From: JASGKO01 sp049840595
GTDB taxonomy: Bacteria > Verrucomicrobiota > Verrucomicrobiia > Chthoniobacterales > Chthoniobacteraceae
Direction: 5' to 3'
Length of the DNA stretch: 64,000 nucleotides
Assembly: GCA_049840595.1 (NCBI GenBank)
Contig: JASGKO010000008.1
Coordinates: 124,001 to 188,000 of the forward strand
A program made the position numbers and the translations under genes. Positions 8,973 through 19,030 of this stretch are shown in pieces. Every line of letters begins with the position of its first letter. The stretch's first letter is position 1. The notes beneath the pieces are model-generated. The model was given only the letters and a program-made list of their open reading frames with translations. It was not told the DNA's origin and searched no databases.

Positions 8973-10025
8973 ATGTTCAAGATTCGCACACCTGCTCCAG
9001 GAACCGCCCCGGCGACGCTGGAATTGCCAGAGGGCCACGAGGCCAAGCCGCCGGTCGTCACGCTCATCGAGTATGATGAGAACACCTTCGACGAGCGCAA
9101 GATCGAGCGGATCGAGGATGTCTTTGGCTGCCGCGACAACGGCAAGGTGAGCTGGATCAATGTCGATGGGCTGGGGGATATCGAGATGCTGAAAAAGCTC
9201 GGCCAGCATTTTCATCTGCACCCGTTGGCCCTGGAGGATACGCTCAACGTCGGCCAGCGTCCCAAGCTGGAGGAATACGACGACCATTTCTTCATCCTCA
9301 TGCAGATGGTCTTCTGCTCGGACAAATGTTTGGAGGTGGAGCAGATGAGCCTGTTTTTGAAGAAGAACGTGCTGATCACGATTCAGGAGGAGGAGACGCG
9401 CGATGTCTTCGATGCCATTCGCAAACGGCTGCGTGCCGGGACCGGTTTTGCCCGCCAGCGGGGGCATGATTACCTCGCCTATGCGCTGCTGGATGCCACG
9501 GTGGATCACTTTTTCCCGGTGCTCGAATATATCGGCGACACCATTGAGGAACTGGAAGAGACGATGCTCGACCATCCCTCGAAGGAATGTGTCTCCCGGC
9601 TGCACACGCTCAAGCGGTATCTGCTGAAGCTGCGTCGTGCGGCCTGGCCGCAGCGCGAGGTGCTCGGAGCGCTCAATCGCGATGTCACCGGGATGGTCGA
9701 GGAACGGAACAAACCGTTCCTGCGCGACTGCTACGATCATACGATCCAGATCATGGACATCATCGAAGGCTACCGCGATCTCGCGACCGGGTTGATGGAC
9801 CTTTACCTTTCCAGCGTGGGCTTGCGGACGAATGAGATCATGCGGGTGCTCACGGTGATCTCGGCCATTTTCATTCCGCTCACGTTCCTGGTCGGCCTCT
9901 ACGGGATGAACTTTGAAAACATGCCCGAGTTACATACGAAATACGGTTACTTCGTACTGCTCGGGGTAATGGCGATCCTGGCCACGGTGATGATCGTTTT
10001 CGTCAAGCGGAAGCGCTGGCTGTAG
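8973..10025 (+). CDS. corA: CorA-family magnesium/cobalt transporter
   Basis: Inner-membrane divalent cation channel of 350 aa. It has a large cytoplasmic N-terminal domain (VSWINVDGLGD, HPLALEDTLN) and a long stalk helix. Two C-terminal membrane helices are joined by the signature YGMNFENMPE. A basic KRKRWL tail ends the protein, as in CorA. I chose the ATG at 8973 (MFKIRTP); the same frame is open to a TTG at 8913, which would add 20 poorly conserved residues. It is a single gene, followed 8 bases after its stop by an inverted-repeat element. Confidence 0.93.
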   Translation: MFKIRTPAPGTAPATLELPEGHEAKPPVVTLIEYDENTFDERKIERIEDVFGCRDNGKVSWINVDGLGDIEMLKKLGQHFHLHPLALEDTLNVGQRPKLEEYDDHFFILMQMVFCSDKCLEVEQMSLFLKKNVLITIQEEETRDVFDAIRKRLRAGTGFARQRGHDYLAYALLDATVDHFFPVLEYIGDTIEELEETMLDHPSKECVSRLHTLKRYLLKLRRAAWPQREVLGALNRDVTGMVEERNKPFLRDCYDHTIQIMDIIEGYRDLATGLMDLYLSSVGLRTNEIMRVLTVISAIFIPLTFLVGLYGMNFENMPELHTKYGYFVLLGVMAILATVMIVFVKRKRWL

Positions 10026-10033
10026 CGGGGGAA

Positions 10034-10107
10034 TTTAACCACGAAGACACGAAGGAAAGGCCGGCGTCCTTTAAAAAGCTGCGGTCTCTTCGTGTCTTCG
10101 TGGTGAA
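10034..10107. repeat. Inverted-repeat element, ACGAAG core subtype
   Basis: The left arm at about 10034-10054 and right arm at about 10088-10107 each carry two ACGAAG cores and a CCACGAAG outer end. The spacer is about 33 bases. It begins 8 bases after the corA stop and lies upstream of ileS. Confidence 0.8.
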
Positions 10108-10163
10108 AATTCTTCTCCCCATTGACCGCGTATCCCCCGGCTGATAGCTTCCACGTCCCGCCA

Positions 10164-12893
10164 ATGAGCCAGAATTACAAAGATACGTTGAACCTGCCGA
10201 AGACGGACTTTCCGATGAAAGCCGATCTGGTGACCCGTGAGCCGCAGCGCCTCGCTGCCTGGGACCAAGGTGGTCTTTATGAGCGCATCCAGGCCGCGCG
10301 CGCCGAGGCCCCGCTCTTCGTCCTCCATGACGGGCCGCCGTTTGCCAATGGCGACGTGCACATGGGGACGGCGCTCAACAAGGTGCTCAAGGACATCATC
10401 GTCAAATCGCGTTCCATGCTCGGCTATCGCGCGCCGTTCATTCCCGGCTGGGATTGCCACGGGCTGCCGATTGAGTTCAAGGTGGTGAAGGAATCGCGTG
10501 GCCTCTCGCCGCTGGAAGTGCGCAAGCGCTCCGAGGAATACGCCCGCAACTACATCGGCATCCAGCGCGAGCAGTTCAAGCGGCTCGGTGTTTTTGGCGA
10601 CTGGCAGAATCCCTATCTCACGCTCGATCCCGGCTACGAGGCGGAGATTATCCGTTCCTTTGCGACCTTTGTGGAAAAGGGGCTCGTCTATCAATCGAAG
10701 AAGCCGGTCTATTGGAGCACCGGGGCGCAGACCGCGCTCGCCGAGGCCGAGGTGGAATATGCCGACCGCACCGACCCCGCGATCTATGTGAAATTTCCGC
10801 TCGTGAGCGGTCCGCTCGCGGGCAAGGCGAACATGGTGATCTGGACCACCACGCCCTGGACGCTGCCGGCCAACGTGGCGATTGCCGTCTCGCCGAAGCA
10901 GGAATACGTGCTGGTCACCCTCGGTCGCGACGGCTGGGCGGAGGACTTTTTCGTCGCCCGCCCGCTGCTCGAAACCTTCGCGAAGGAGGCCGAGTTGCAG
11001 ATCTATAACGAAGTCTCCACCATCCTCGGCGAGGAGCTCGCCGGGCTGGAGGCGCAGCATCCGTTCCTCGACCGCAAGTCGCGCGTCATCACCGCCGATT
11101 TCGTGACGATGGATACCGGCACGGGTCAGGTGCATATCGCCCCCGGCCATGGTGCGGACGATTATCTGGCGGGCAAGCAACACGGCCTGCCGATCCTCTC
11201 GCCGGTGGACGATGCGGGAAAACTGACTGAGGAAGCCGGTGTTCCCGCCTGGACTGGCAAATACGTTTTCGATGCGAATGCCGATGTGGTGGCGCATCTC
11301 CGCGAGATCAAGGCGCTGCTGGGTGAGCAAAAGTATCTCCACAGTTACCCGCACTGCTGGCGCTCGAAGACGCCGATCGTTTTCCGCGCAGTCGAGCAAC
11401 TCTTCATCCGCGTGGACGACCTTCGTGCCGCCGCGCTCAAGGCGATTGACGATACGACGTGGATTCCCGCCTGGGGCCGCAATCGCATCTACGGCACGGT
11501 GGAATCGCGGCCCGACTGGTGCATCTCGCGTCAGCGCACCTGGGGCGTGCCGCTGCCCGTCTTCTACAGCGCGCAAGGCGAGCCGATCCTCGACGCCACG
11601 CTCGCGCGCAGAGTCGCCGACATTGTGGAGAAGGATGGCACTAATACCTGGTTCGAGCACGATGATGCGTGGTGGGCACAGGCGCTGGCGCTGCCTGCTG
11701 GGACGACGCGCCGGAACGATACGCTCGACGTGTGGATTGACTCCGGCGTCTCGCATCAGGCCGTAGTGGCGAAGCATCCCGCGCTGAAAGCGGCGGGCAA
11801 GGCGGATGTGTATATCGAGGCGACCGACCAGCATCGCGGCTGGTTCCAGTCCTCGCTCATGACCAGCATCGCGATTACCGGCGAGGCTCCCTACAAGAGC
11901 GTGATCACCCACGGTTTCGTGGTGGACAAGGACACGCGCAAGAAGGTCTCGAAATCCGCCCAGGGCACTTACACCAAGCCCATGGACGCGATGCACTTCA
12001 TCAACAAGTATGGGGCCGACATCGTGCGCCTCTGGGCCTCCAGCGTGGAGTTTACGAACGAAGTGCCGTTCAGTGAGGAGAGCTTCAAGGGGCTGGCCGA
12101 TGCCTACCGCAGCTTCCGTAATATTTTGCGTATTTTGCTGGCGAACCTTTCTGACTTCACCCCTGCCGATGCCTCGATGGCCGGTGCAACGGTGCTCGAC
12201 CGCTGGATGCTCTCCCGCGTGAATGAAGTCGTCGCCACCTGCCGCAGCGCCTACGAAGCCTATGACTTCCGTCGTGTGTTCCAGACGCTCAACCAGTTCG
12301 TCACGGTCGAGGTCAGCTCGCTCTACGTGGACATCACGAAGGACCGTCTCTATTGCGATGCCATCACCTCGCCGCGCCGCCGGGCGACGCAGACGGTGAT
12401 GGCCGTCGTCGTGGATGCGCTCGCGAAATTGCTCGCGCCGATTCTTGCTTTCACGGCGGATGAAGCCTGGCAGTTCCTCGGTGCGAAGGATGCCGTGCAT
12501 CTCGAACTTTTCCCAACCGTTGTGGAAGCCAACACCGATGCCGAAGCCGAGCGGCTCTTCAACGAAGCGCTGAATCTGCGTTCGCTGGCCAGCCGCGAGA
12601 TCGAGGTGAAGCGCCAGGAAAAGCTGATCGGCAGCTCGCTCGAAGCTGCGGTGCAACTACCCGCCGGGGCCGGGGAGACCGCCGTTTCCGATTACTGGAA
12701 AACGCACGCCGACGAGCTGGAGGAACTCCTCATCGTAAGCGAACTGCAATTCACGGAAGACGCCGCGGTCACCGTTGGACGTACTAATAACGGGAAGTGC
12801 CAGCGCTGCTGGCGCCACCGTTCCAGCGTGGGCAAGAGTGCCGCGCAGCCTGAGCTTTGCGATCGCTGCGAACCCGTCATGGCCGCCCGGTGA
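10164..12893 (+). CDS. ileS: Isoleucyl-tRNA synthetase
   Basis: Class I aminoacyl-tRNA synthetase of 909 aa that charges tRNA-Ile and edits Val. The HIGH box is present as PPFANGDVHMGTALNK, the KMSKS loop as KKVSKSAQG, and the editing domain shows WTTTPWTLPAN. A C-terminal zinc knuckle (CQRCW then CDRC) marks it as the standard bacterial type. I chose the ATG at 10164 (MSQNYKDTLNLPKTDFPMK) over the upstream ATG at 10122, which adds a non-conserved stretch. The stop overlaps the lspA start by two bases. Confidence 0.97.
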   Translation: MSQNYKDTLNLPKTDFPMKADLVTREPQRLAAWDQGGLYERIQAARAEAPLFVLHDGPPFANGDVHMGTALNKVLKDIIVKSRSMLGYRAPFIPGWDCHGLPIEFKVVKESRGLSPLEVRKRSEEYARNYIGIQREQFKRLGVFGDWQNPYLTLDPGYEAEIIRSFATFVEKGLVYQSKKPVYWSTGAQTALAEAEVEYADRTDPAIYVKFPLVSGPLAGKANMVIWTTTPWTLPANVAIAVSPKQEYVLVTLGRDGWAEDFFVARPLLETFAKEAELQIYNEVSTILGEELAGLEAQHPFLDRKSRVITADFVTMDTGTGQVHIAPGHGADDYLAGKQHGLPILSPVDDAGKLTEEAGVPAWTGKYVFDANADVVAHLREIKALLGEQKYLHSYPHCWRSKTPIVFRAVEQLFIRVDDLRAAALKAIDDTTWIPAWGRNRIYGTVESRPDWCISRQRTWGVPLPVFYSAQGEPILDATLARRVADIVEKDGTNTWFEHDDAWWAQALALPAGTTRRNDTLDVWIDSGVSHQAVVAKHPALKAAGKADVYIEATDQHRGWFQSSLMTSIAITGEAPYKSVITHGFVVDKDTRKKVSKSAQGTYTKPMDAMHFINKYGADIVRLWASSVEFTNEVPFSEESFKGLADAYRSFRNILRILLANLSDFTPADASMAGATVLDRWMLSRVNEVVATCRSAYEAYDFRRVFQTLNQFVTVEVSSLYVDITKDRLYCDAITSPRRRATQTVMAVVVDALAKLLAPILAFTADEAWQFLGAKDAVHLELFPTVVEANTDAEAERLFNEALNLRSLASREIEVKRQEKLIGSSLEAAVQLPAGAGETAVSDYWKTHADELEELLIVSELQFTEDAAVTVGRTNNGKCQRCWRHRSSVGKSAAQPELCDRCEPVMAAR

Positions 12894-13360
12894 AATCGCT
12901 CCTCGCCATCGCGGTGCCGCTCTTTGCGGTGGATCAGCTCACCAAGTGGTGGGTGCTTTCGCGCATTCCGTATGAGAGCGAATACCCGGTGATTCCCGGG
13001 TTCTTTTCGCTCGTGCATTTGCACAACACGGGGGCGGCGTTCAGCGCCTTTACGAATCAGAACGCGTTCTTCCTCGTGCTGGCGTCGGTGGCGGTGATCG
13101 TGGTGTGCACGCTGGCGTGGAAAGGGAAGTTTGTCGGCGCGGTGTCGAAGACGGCGGCTGGTCTGTTGCTTTCGGGGATCGCGGGCAATTTATTGGACCG
13201 GATCGTCCATCATTACGTGGTGGATTTCCTGTTGTTCGACCTGCACGTGCCCTTTGCCAATCCCTGGCCGGCCTTCAATGTGGCGGATAGCTGTATCTGT
13301 GTCGCAGCAGGTCTTTTCATCCTCGATTCCTTAAAAAAAGAACAGGGGAAGAAGGGGTAA
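12890..13360 (+). CDS. lspA: Lipoprotein signal peptidase (signal peptidase II)
   Basis: Inner-membrane aspartyl protease of 156 aa that removes signal peptides from lipoproteins. Four membrane helices are present and both catalytic Asp motifs can be seen: GNLLDRI and FNVADS. The early DQLTKWW and HNTGAAFS motifs are also intact. The GTG at 12890 overlaps the ileS stop (GTGA), the classic ileS-lspA coupling; an upstream ATG at 12857 would give a charged extension in front of the first helix. An inverted-repeat element begins on the stop codon itself. Several likely lipoprotein substrates are encoded at 19-20.4 kb. Confidence 0.95.
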   Translation: MKSLLAIAVPLFAVDQLTKWWVLSRIPYESEYPVIPGFFSLVHLHNTGAAFSAFTNQNAFFLVLASVAVIVVCTLAWKGKFVGAVSKTAAGLLLSGIAGNLLDRIVHHYVVDFLLFDLHVPFANPWPAFNVADSCICVAAGLFILDSLKKEQGKKG

Positions 13361-13482
13361 CCACCAGGACACGAAGGCACCAAGCAATCCAAGGGGGTGA
13401 GGGGAAGGCTGCGTCGAAAGCAGGAGCGCCTCGATCGGGGTGAGAAATCTATTCTTCCTTACCTTGGCGACTGGGCGGTGAA
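13359..13482. repeat. Degenerate inverted-repeat element after lspA
   Basis: The left arm (13359-13385) has an ACGAAG core and CACCAAG variants, and the right arm (13457-13482, reversed) reads as the GCCAAG subtype. The arms are about 70 bases apart and only partly complementary. The lspA stop codon is part of the left arm. Confidence 0.55.
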
Positions 13483-13929
13483 TCAGTTCCCGGCCGATTT
13501 TCCTTTGGAGTGCAGGGCGGCGGAGACGATTTCCGTGAGGGCGGTGGAGCGGTAGGGCTTGGGCAGGTAGTTGACGCCCTCGTGCAGATTCATGCCGCCG
13601 CCGAAGAGGTCGGTGCTGTAGCCGCTGGTGTAGATCACCGGCAGGGTGGGCTTTTGCAGAAGAATCGTCTCGGCCAGTTGCCTGCCGGAAACGCCGCCGG
13701 GCATCACCATGTCCGTAAGGAGCAGGGAAATCTCATGAGCGTGCGCGCGCCAGATTTGCAGTGCCTCGACGCCATTGATGGCTTCCAGCACGGTAAATCC
13801 GCTGCGTTCCAAAATTTCACGCACCAGCATCCGCACGGGTTCCTCGTCCTCTGCGATCAGGACGACACGACCTTTTCCGGGCATCTCCATAGGGACTTTT
13901 TCAAGGGTAACTGGGGCTGGGCTACTCAT
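13483..13929 (-). CDS. Single-domain response regulator (REC)
   Basis: Receiver-only protein of 148 aa from the ATG at 13929 (MSSPAPVTLEK); the frame is open to 13992. Key residues are present: IAEDEE, phosphoacceptor in LLLTDMVMPG, Ser/Thr in YTSGYS and Lys in YLPKPY. It resembles the receiver domains fused to the C-terminus of hybrid PAS kinases and may be a free partner of one; the hybrid kinase at 46 kb has a similar receiver. No kinase gene is adjacent, so it is an orphan. Confidence 0.85.
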   Translation of the reverse strand: MSSPAPVTLEKVPMEMPGKGRVVLIAEDEEPVRMLVREILERSGFTVLEAINGVEALQIWRAHAHEISLLLTDMVMPGGVSGRQLAETILLQKPTLPVIYTSGYSTDLFGGGMNLHEGVNYLPKPYRSTALTEIVSAALHSKGKSAGN

Positions 13930-14071
13930 TTTCTCAAAATTAACACCGGTTGGGGTCGCCGCAAATTCCGCTTTTACAGAGAAGAACGTCAACTTTCGCC
14001 AGAGTAGCTTTTATTAAGCATAGGGCGTGCCTAATCCTGGGCAGTAACTCAAAAATGCGAAGGACGGGGAA

Positions 14072-14100
14072 TTTCACCACGAAGACACGAGGGCACGAAG
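14072..14100. repeat. Half element, ACGAAG core subtype
   Basis: A single arm with outer end TTTCACC and three cores (ACGAAG, ACGAGG, ACGAAG) at 8-base spacing. No inverted partner lies within 150 bases. The rest of the 13930-14186 gap shows no gene. Confidence 0.65.
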
Positions 14101-14186
14101 GGAAAGGCAATCCGACGTGGCCGAGGGATTGATAGCGGGGGGCTCGTCTTGAAGCGGCTGGAGCTTGGGCACGAGGGGTTTATTTA

Positions 14187-14219
14187 AAAGGGGGAAGCCG
14201 TTTCCGGCTCCCCCCTTTG
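14187..14219 (-). terminator. Rho-independent terminator of smc
   Basis: Read on the minus strand, a 14-bp stem with one G-U pair (14206-14219 with 14187-14200 region) closes on a GAAA loop and runs into a T-rich tract. It lies 22 bases after the smc stop codon. Confidence 0.8.
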
Positions 14220-14240
14220 CACTTTACCAAAATCTTGAGA

Positions 14241-17200
14241 TCAGGCTTGCTGCAGGCGTTCGCTGTGGAGATCGCCGCTTTTGCCAAAGGTCTCGGCGAC
14301 GCTCGGGACGTGGGCGGCGGCATCGGGATTGGCGGTGCCGATGATGTCCTTGCCCTCGTTCGAGGCTTCGCGCTTGGAGAACTTGACGCCGACCAGCTTG
14401 CTCACGCCGTGCTCTTCCATGGTCACGCCGTAGAGCATGTCGGCGCTGGCGATGGTGCGCTTGTTGTGGGTGATGACCACGAACTGGCTCTGGCCGACGA
14501 AGCGGTCGAGGATCTTGATGAAGCGGTTGATGTTCGATTCGTCGAGCGGGGCGTCCATTTCGTCCAGCACGCAGAAGGGCGAGGGCTTCACCATGTAGAT
14601 GGAGAAGAGGAGGGCGACGGCGGTCATCGTCTTTTCACCGCCGGAGAGGAGGGTGATGGACTGGAGTTGCTTGCCGGGAGGCTTGGCGATGATCTCGATG
14701 CCGCTCTCGAGCGGGTCGCTCTCGTCGGCAAGACGAGGTTGGCCTTGCCACCGCCGAAGAGCTCGGTGAACATCTCCTGGAAATTCATGCGGACCTTTTC
14801 GAAAGTCTCGGCGAAGAGCTTGCGGGTGGTCGGTGTTGATCTTGGTGATCACGTCGAGGAGCTCGGTCTTCGAGTTTTCGAGATCCATAATCTGGGTTTC
14901 GAGGAAGGTGTGGCGTTGTTCGAGTTCGTCGTATTCCTGGATGGCGTCGAGGTTGACCGGGCCCATGCAGTCGAGGCGCTGGGTCGATCTCGTGGACGAG
15001 GGCTTCGACGCGGTTCCAGTCGATCTCGGTTTCGGTGACTGGCTCCGGCGTCGGCTCGACCACGGCGGCGACGGTTTCGACCGCGGCCGCTTCGGGGCGA
15101 CCGGAGTTTCGCTGTTGTCTTCTTCGCTGGCTTGCGCTTGGCCTGCACGGCGAGAGCGGCGCGCAGCGGCGTAGAAATCCGGCTCGAAGTCGCGAGATGT
15201 CGAGTTGATAGCGCGCTGCATGTGATCGGTGAGGCTCTCGATGCTGCAGTTGAGCTGCGTGATTTTCACTTCCATTGTCCGCGCTGCTCGATGCACTGGC
15301 TGAGCATCTGCCGCACTTCGCGGAGCGCAGCTTTCCATGGCTTCCACGCCAGCCATCGATTTGCGAGCGCTCCCGACAGAGTAAGTCCACTTCCTGCTCG
15401 GCCTCGCCGAGGCTGGCCGCGCGGCGCTCGAAGTTGGCCTCGATGTTCTGCGAATTTTCCAGCAGCGTGACCGAGCGGCTCTGGTAGCTCTCGATGTCGT
15501 GATGGCGCTGCATCGATGATCTCGTGCAACTCGTCGAGACGGGCTTCCATGGGCTGCCGCTGGTGTTGCAGCGATTGATGGCGCTGGCGCTCGGTGGCGA
15601 CCTTTACGCGCAGTTCGTTCAACTCAGGTTCAATTCGTTCTCCGTCTCGCGGAGCATTTCAAGCTGGGCCTCTGCGCCAGGCCTGCTGGGCCTGCAAATC
15701 GGAAATCTCCGAAGCGGATCGTACGCCTCTGCTCCAGTTCGCCAATGCGCTTCATCGCCTCCTGGTGGCGCTTCTCCACCGTCTCGCGTTCCCAGCCGAG
15801 GGTCTCCTGGCGCTTGCGGGCCTCGGTTGCTTCCTTCGTCGATGGAAGCGGTCTGGCCGCGCAGTTGCGACACCTGCATCTGGATCGTTCTGCTTTTCCT
15901 CACGAGCCTCGTGCAGGCGCGCCTGGACTGCCTCGATGGTGCCGACGGTTTCCGTGCGGCGCACGGTGAGCGCTTCCTGCTTCGCCCGCAGGGCCTGGGC
16001 TTCCTCGGCGAGGACGGCGATCTGGTTCTTGCGCTGGAGCACTGAGTTGCCGGTGTCGCGGGCCTTGCCGCCACTGGCGACGCCATCCGAGCCGAGCACT
16101 TCGCCGCCCTGGGTGACCATAGGCGCACGCCGGGATTTGCCGGTTGCAGGCGGAAGGCGGTTTCAATATCCGTCACGATGGCGATGTGCTGAGCAGGCGC
16201 TGAACGAGCGGCTCGACTTCGGCGCGGTTTGACTCTGGTCCGTGGCCCAGGCGAGTGCGCCCTCGGGCACGGAACCATTCACTAGCGCCTCACGTCCTGC
16301 AAATTCGCGCAGGGCGAGCGCGGCGCTGCCAATATTGTTTCGCGGTGAGCGTCTTGATGACTGCCTCGGCCACCATCGTGTCCTTCATCACGATGGCCTG
16401 TAGGTTCGCGCCGAGCGCGGCTTCAATGGCGGTGATCGCATTCGCGTTTCCACCTCGATGAACTGCGCAAGCGCGCCGCGCGATCGCCGGTTGGAAGAAA
16501 TCGGCGTTGTCGAGGCCCCTGAGCACGGCCTGCGTGCCTTCGCTGAAGCCTTCGCCATCGGCGTTGAGACTGCTTGAGCGCGTCCAGCTTCGATTCCTTC
16601 TCGGCGAGCGCGCGGTTGGTCACGTTGCAATTCGCGGTCCAGTTCCGCGAGTTGCGCCTGCAGGCCCGCAAGTCGCTGCTCCGCTGCGGTGGCCGCGGCC
16701 GGTGCGATTCCTGCTCGCGCTGGGCTTGCTGGAGTTGCGCCATCAGCTCGCCCTGCTGCGCGGTGAGCGTTTCCGACAGACTGTCGAGCTTTTCCAGTTC
16801 CTCGCTGAGAATGCCCAGCCGGGCCTCGGCGCCGTCGCGACCGCTGATGCATGTTCGCAATGTCGCTGCGGAGCGTCGAGAGGCGTCCCTCGATGCGGGT
16901 GATGCGTGCCAAACATCTCGTGGTGCTCGCGCTCGGTCTCGCTGGCGCTGCGGCGGTGATCGCCTGTCCGGCGGCTTGCTTTTCTTCGATGCAATCGCAA
17001 TTCGCTCGGCGAGGCATCGTCTGGATGGTTCAGCTCCAGATCGGTGCTCTCGATCTGCGTCTGCTGCACGCCCAGTTTTTCCTCGCCAGCCGCGATGTCG
17101 CGTGTCGTAGCGGTCGACCAGTTCGGCAAATTCCGCGCGGCGCTCTTCGTTGAAGCCCAGCTTGTTCTCGTCCCTGCGAAATGCGGTTGCGCAGTTCGTT

Positions 17201-18077
17201 CACGTTCTGGCGGGCGGCGGTGAGGCGTTCCTCCATCTCCTCCAGTTCCAGCCGCTGCTCGGCCACGGCTTGCTCCTGCTCGATCACTGCGCACTCGCGG
17301 AGTTCCTGATCGACGCGGAGCCGCTCGGCATTTTCATTCACCGAGGTGCAGCTGGCCCGTCGAGCTGGCCGTGCTGGCGATGGCTCTGGTGCAAATCGAG
17401 CACGCGCACGTCGTTGAGCAGCGCCTGGTAACGGCGCGCCTTGCCGGCCTGGCGTTGCAGCGAGCCGATCTGGCGCTTCACTTCCTTGATGATATCGCCA
17501 CGCGCGGACGAGATTCGCCTCGGTCGCCTCCAGCTTGCGGAGCGCTTCCTTCTTCTGCGACTTGAATTTCGTGATGCCGGCCGCTTCCTCGAAAATCGCG
17601 CGGCGTTCCTCGGGGCGGCGAGGAGAGGATCGAGTCGATCTTGCCCTGCTCCATGATCGAGTAGGCGCTGCGCCCGATGCCCGTATCCATGAAGAGCTGG
17701 TGAATGTCGCGCAGGCGGCAGGGCCCACCTTGTTCAGCAAATACTCCGACGACCCGTCGCGAAAGACCCGGCGGGTGATGCTGACCTCATTGCTATTCGG
17801 TGCCGAGTTCCTCCTCGCAATCGGCAAAGGTAAGCGATACCTCCGCCATCCCGAGCGCCGGACGCGAATCCGTGCCGCTGAAAATGACGTCCGACATTTC
17901 CCCGCCGCGGAGTGCCTTGGCCGATTGCTCACCGAGCACCCAGCGGATGGAATCAAGCACATTCGATTTGCCGCAGCCATTGGGCCCGACGACCGCCGTA
18001 ACGCCCGGATGAAAATTCATCCGCGTCTTCGCCGCGAACGATTTGAAGCCAAAGATTTCAAGGGATTGTAAGTACAT
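14241..18077 (-). pseudogene. smc: Chromosome segregation protein SMC, broken by many small indels
   Basis: SMC ATPase that folds and segregates the chromosome, about 1,270 residues when pieced together. The N-terminus (17793-18077) is clean: MYLQSLEIFGFKSFAAKTRM, Walker A GPNGCGKSN, and a good AGGAG site before the ATG. The C-terminus (14241 to about 14730) is clean too: signature LLSGGEKTMTA and Walker B VLDEMDAPLDE. Between them the frame changes about 30 times. The fragments still join into good SMC sequence, for example NEVSITRRVFRDG, MDTGIGRSAYSIMEQGK, PEERRAIFEEAAGITKFKS and MVTQGGEVLGSDG. Most changes are one-base insertions, the pattern of uncorrected sequencing error in one stretch. 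A decayed copy is less likely because the codons otherwise look intact. Confidence 0.9.
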
Positions 18078-18591
18078 GGTCGGTAGCTCCTTGTGGGTTT
18101 AAAATTGGTTATTTTTCGTGGCCTTCGGACCCCAATTTTTCCGGAAAATGGGGCTCATTTCCAGAAACCATGCCCGGCTTGAAAGGAAACGGCAAGCACT
18201 ATATGTAGTGGTTGGGTGAAATTCACCTGCCTACAGGATGGGTAAATATCGCCACAGATACTTGGAGAGCGAAATTGAATCTTCAAACCACTGAGCACCG
18301 TATTTGAACTTCCATCAATCAGGAATTACCTTAGCAAATGTGGCAGAGGGGAAGGACATCCCGAAAGGGCCACCAGAGGCCGGAAGGCTGACCGCGCCCA
18401 GGGGCTTGGACACCGTTTGCGTAAGAGTCAGGCGCGAACATTACCTCTGTCACAATATATATATTTTTTTTGATCGCTCCTTTACTTTCTCTCGTTCCCT
18501 GTTCATTCCGGCAGGGCGCGAATTTGCCAGCGAGGCTGCGGTCTCGTTATTTCTCGCTACGCATAGCCACTACCGTGATAGGCCACCAACT
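18078..18591. other. 514-base gap without a recognisable gene
   Basis: It lies between the divergent smc and the small exported protein. An open frame from 18304 runs into that protein, but its first 96 codons have no protein-like character and I reject them. There is a short hairpin near 18150-18175 (CCCCA with TGGGG) and an AT-rich run at 18456-18470 that could be part of a promoter. Nothing firmer is visible. Confidence 0.5.
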
Positions 18592-18954
18592 ATGAGGATA
18601 TTTTACTCTCTTCTCCTCGCCAGTGTCTTGATGATGGGAGCTTCGGCAGTCATGCGTGCCGGGGAGTCGTTCAGCAAGGAGCTTTTTGTGGTTTCGGATT
18701 CTTCTCCGGTGCCAATGCCGGCTGCCAAAGCGAATGCGGTAAAAAGCGGTTTATCGCTCAAGCAGTTGGTGGAGTTACTTGGGCCCGGCTGGATGCCGCG
18801 TTTCAGTGGAACGGGAATCGTGGCGTGGTCTTTTGCAGATGGCCGTGAATTGTGGCTTAGCGGCGGAGATCGCTTTGAAGCAACAAATATCGTCACCTTC
18901 AAGGTGAGTAATCTGAAAAAAGGGTATAATCATTTATCGTGGCACCAGCGTTGA
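18592..18954 (+). CDS. Small exported protein, unknown function
   Basis: Protein of 120 aa starting at ATG 18592 with a signal peptide (MRIFYSLLLASVLMMGASAV). I do not recognise the family; the mature part has a stretch SLKQLVELLGPGWMPRFSG with a Trp-rich end, as in small periplasmic proteins. The frame ends oddly. At the A6 run 18917-18922, dropping one A would replace the last residues with IIIYRGTSVEQLYDLNP and carry the frame straight into the gene at 19031. It may therefore be truncated by a one-base insertion. GC content is lower than in the neighbouring core genes. Confidence 0.55.
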   Translation: MRIFYSLLLASVLMMGASAVMRAGESFSKELFVVSDSSPVPMPAAKANAVKSGLSLKQLVELLGPGWMPRFSGTGIVAWSFADGRELWLSGGDRFEATNIVTFKVSNLKKGYNHLSWHQR

Positions 18955-19030
18955 GCAACTTTATGATCTTAATCCCATTGCGACGGTCGCTGAGCTTAGG
19001 GGCACTGGCTGGCCAAGAGGGGGCATACTT

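Noticed and set aside
10071..12656. 861-codon open frame on the minus strand opposite ileS
   Set aside because: Shadow of ileS in GC-rich DNA; the translation is rich in Arg and His and has no domain pattern, while the plus strand is a complete ileS.
14735..17795. Programmed frameshifting in smc
   Set aside because: There are too many shifts, in both directions, without slippery sites or a repeated signal; sequencing error explains them better.
14217..17980. Many overlapping frames of 60-300 codons in the smc region
   Set aside because: They are pieces of one frameshifted smc or their shadows, not separate genes.
18304..18591. N-terminal extension of the small exported protein
   Set aside because: The true signal peptide starts at 18592; the upstream codons are not protein-like.
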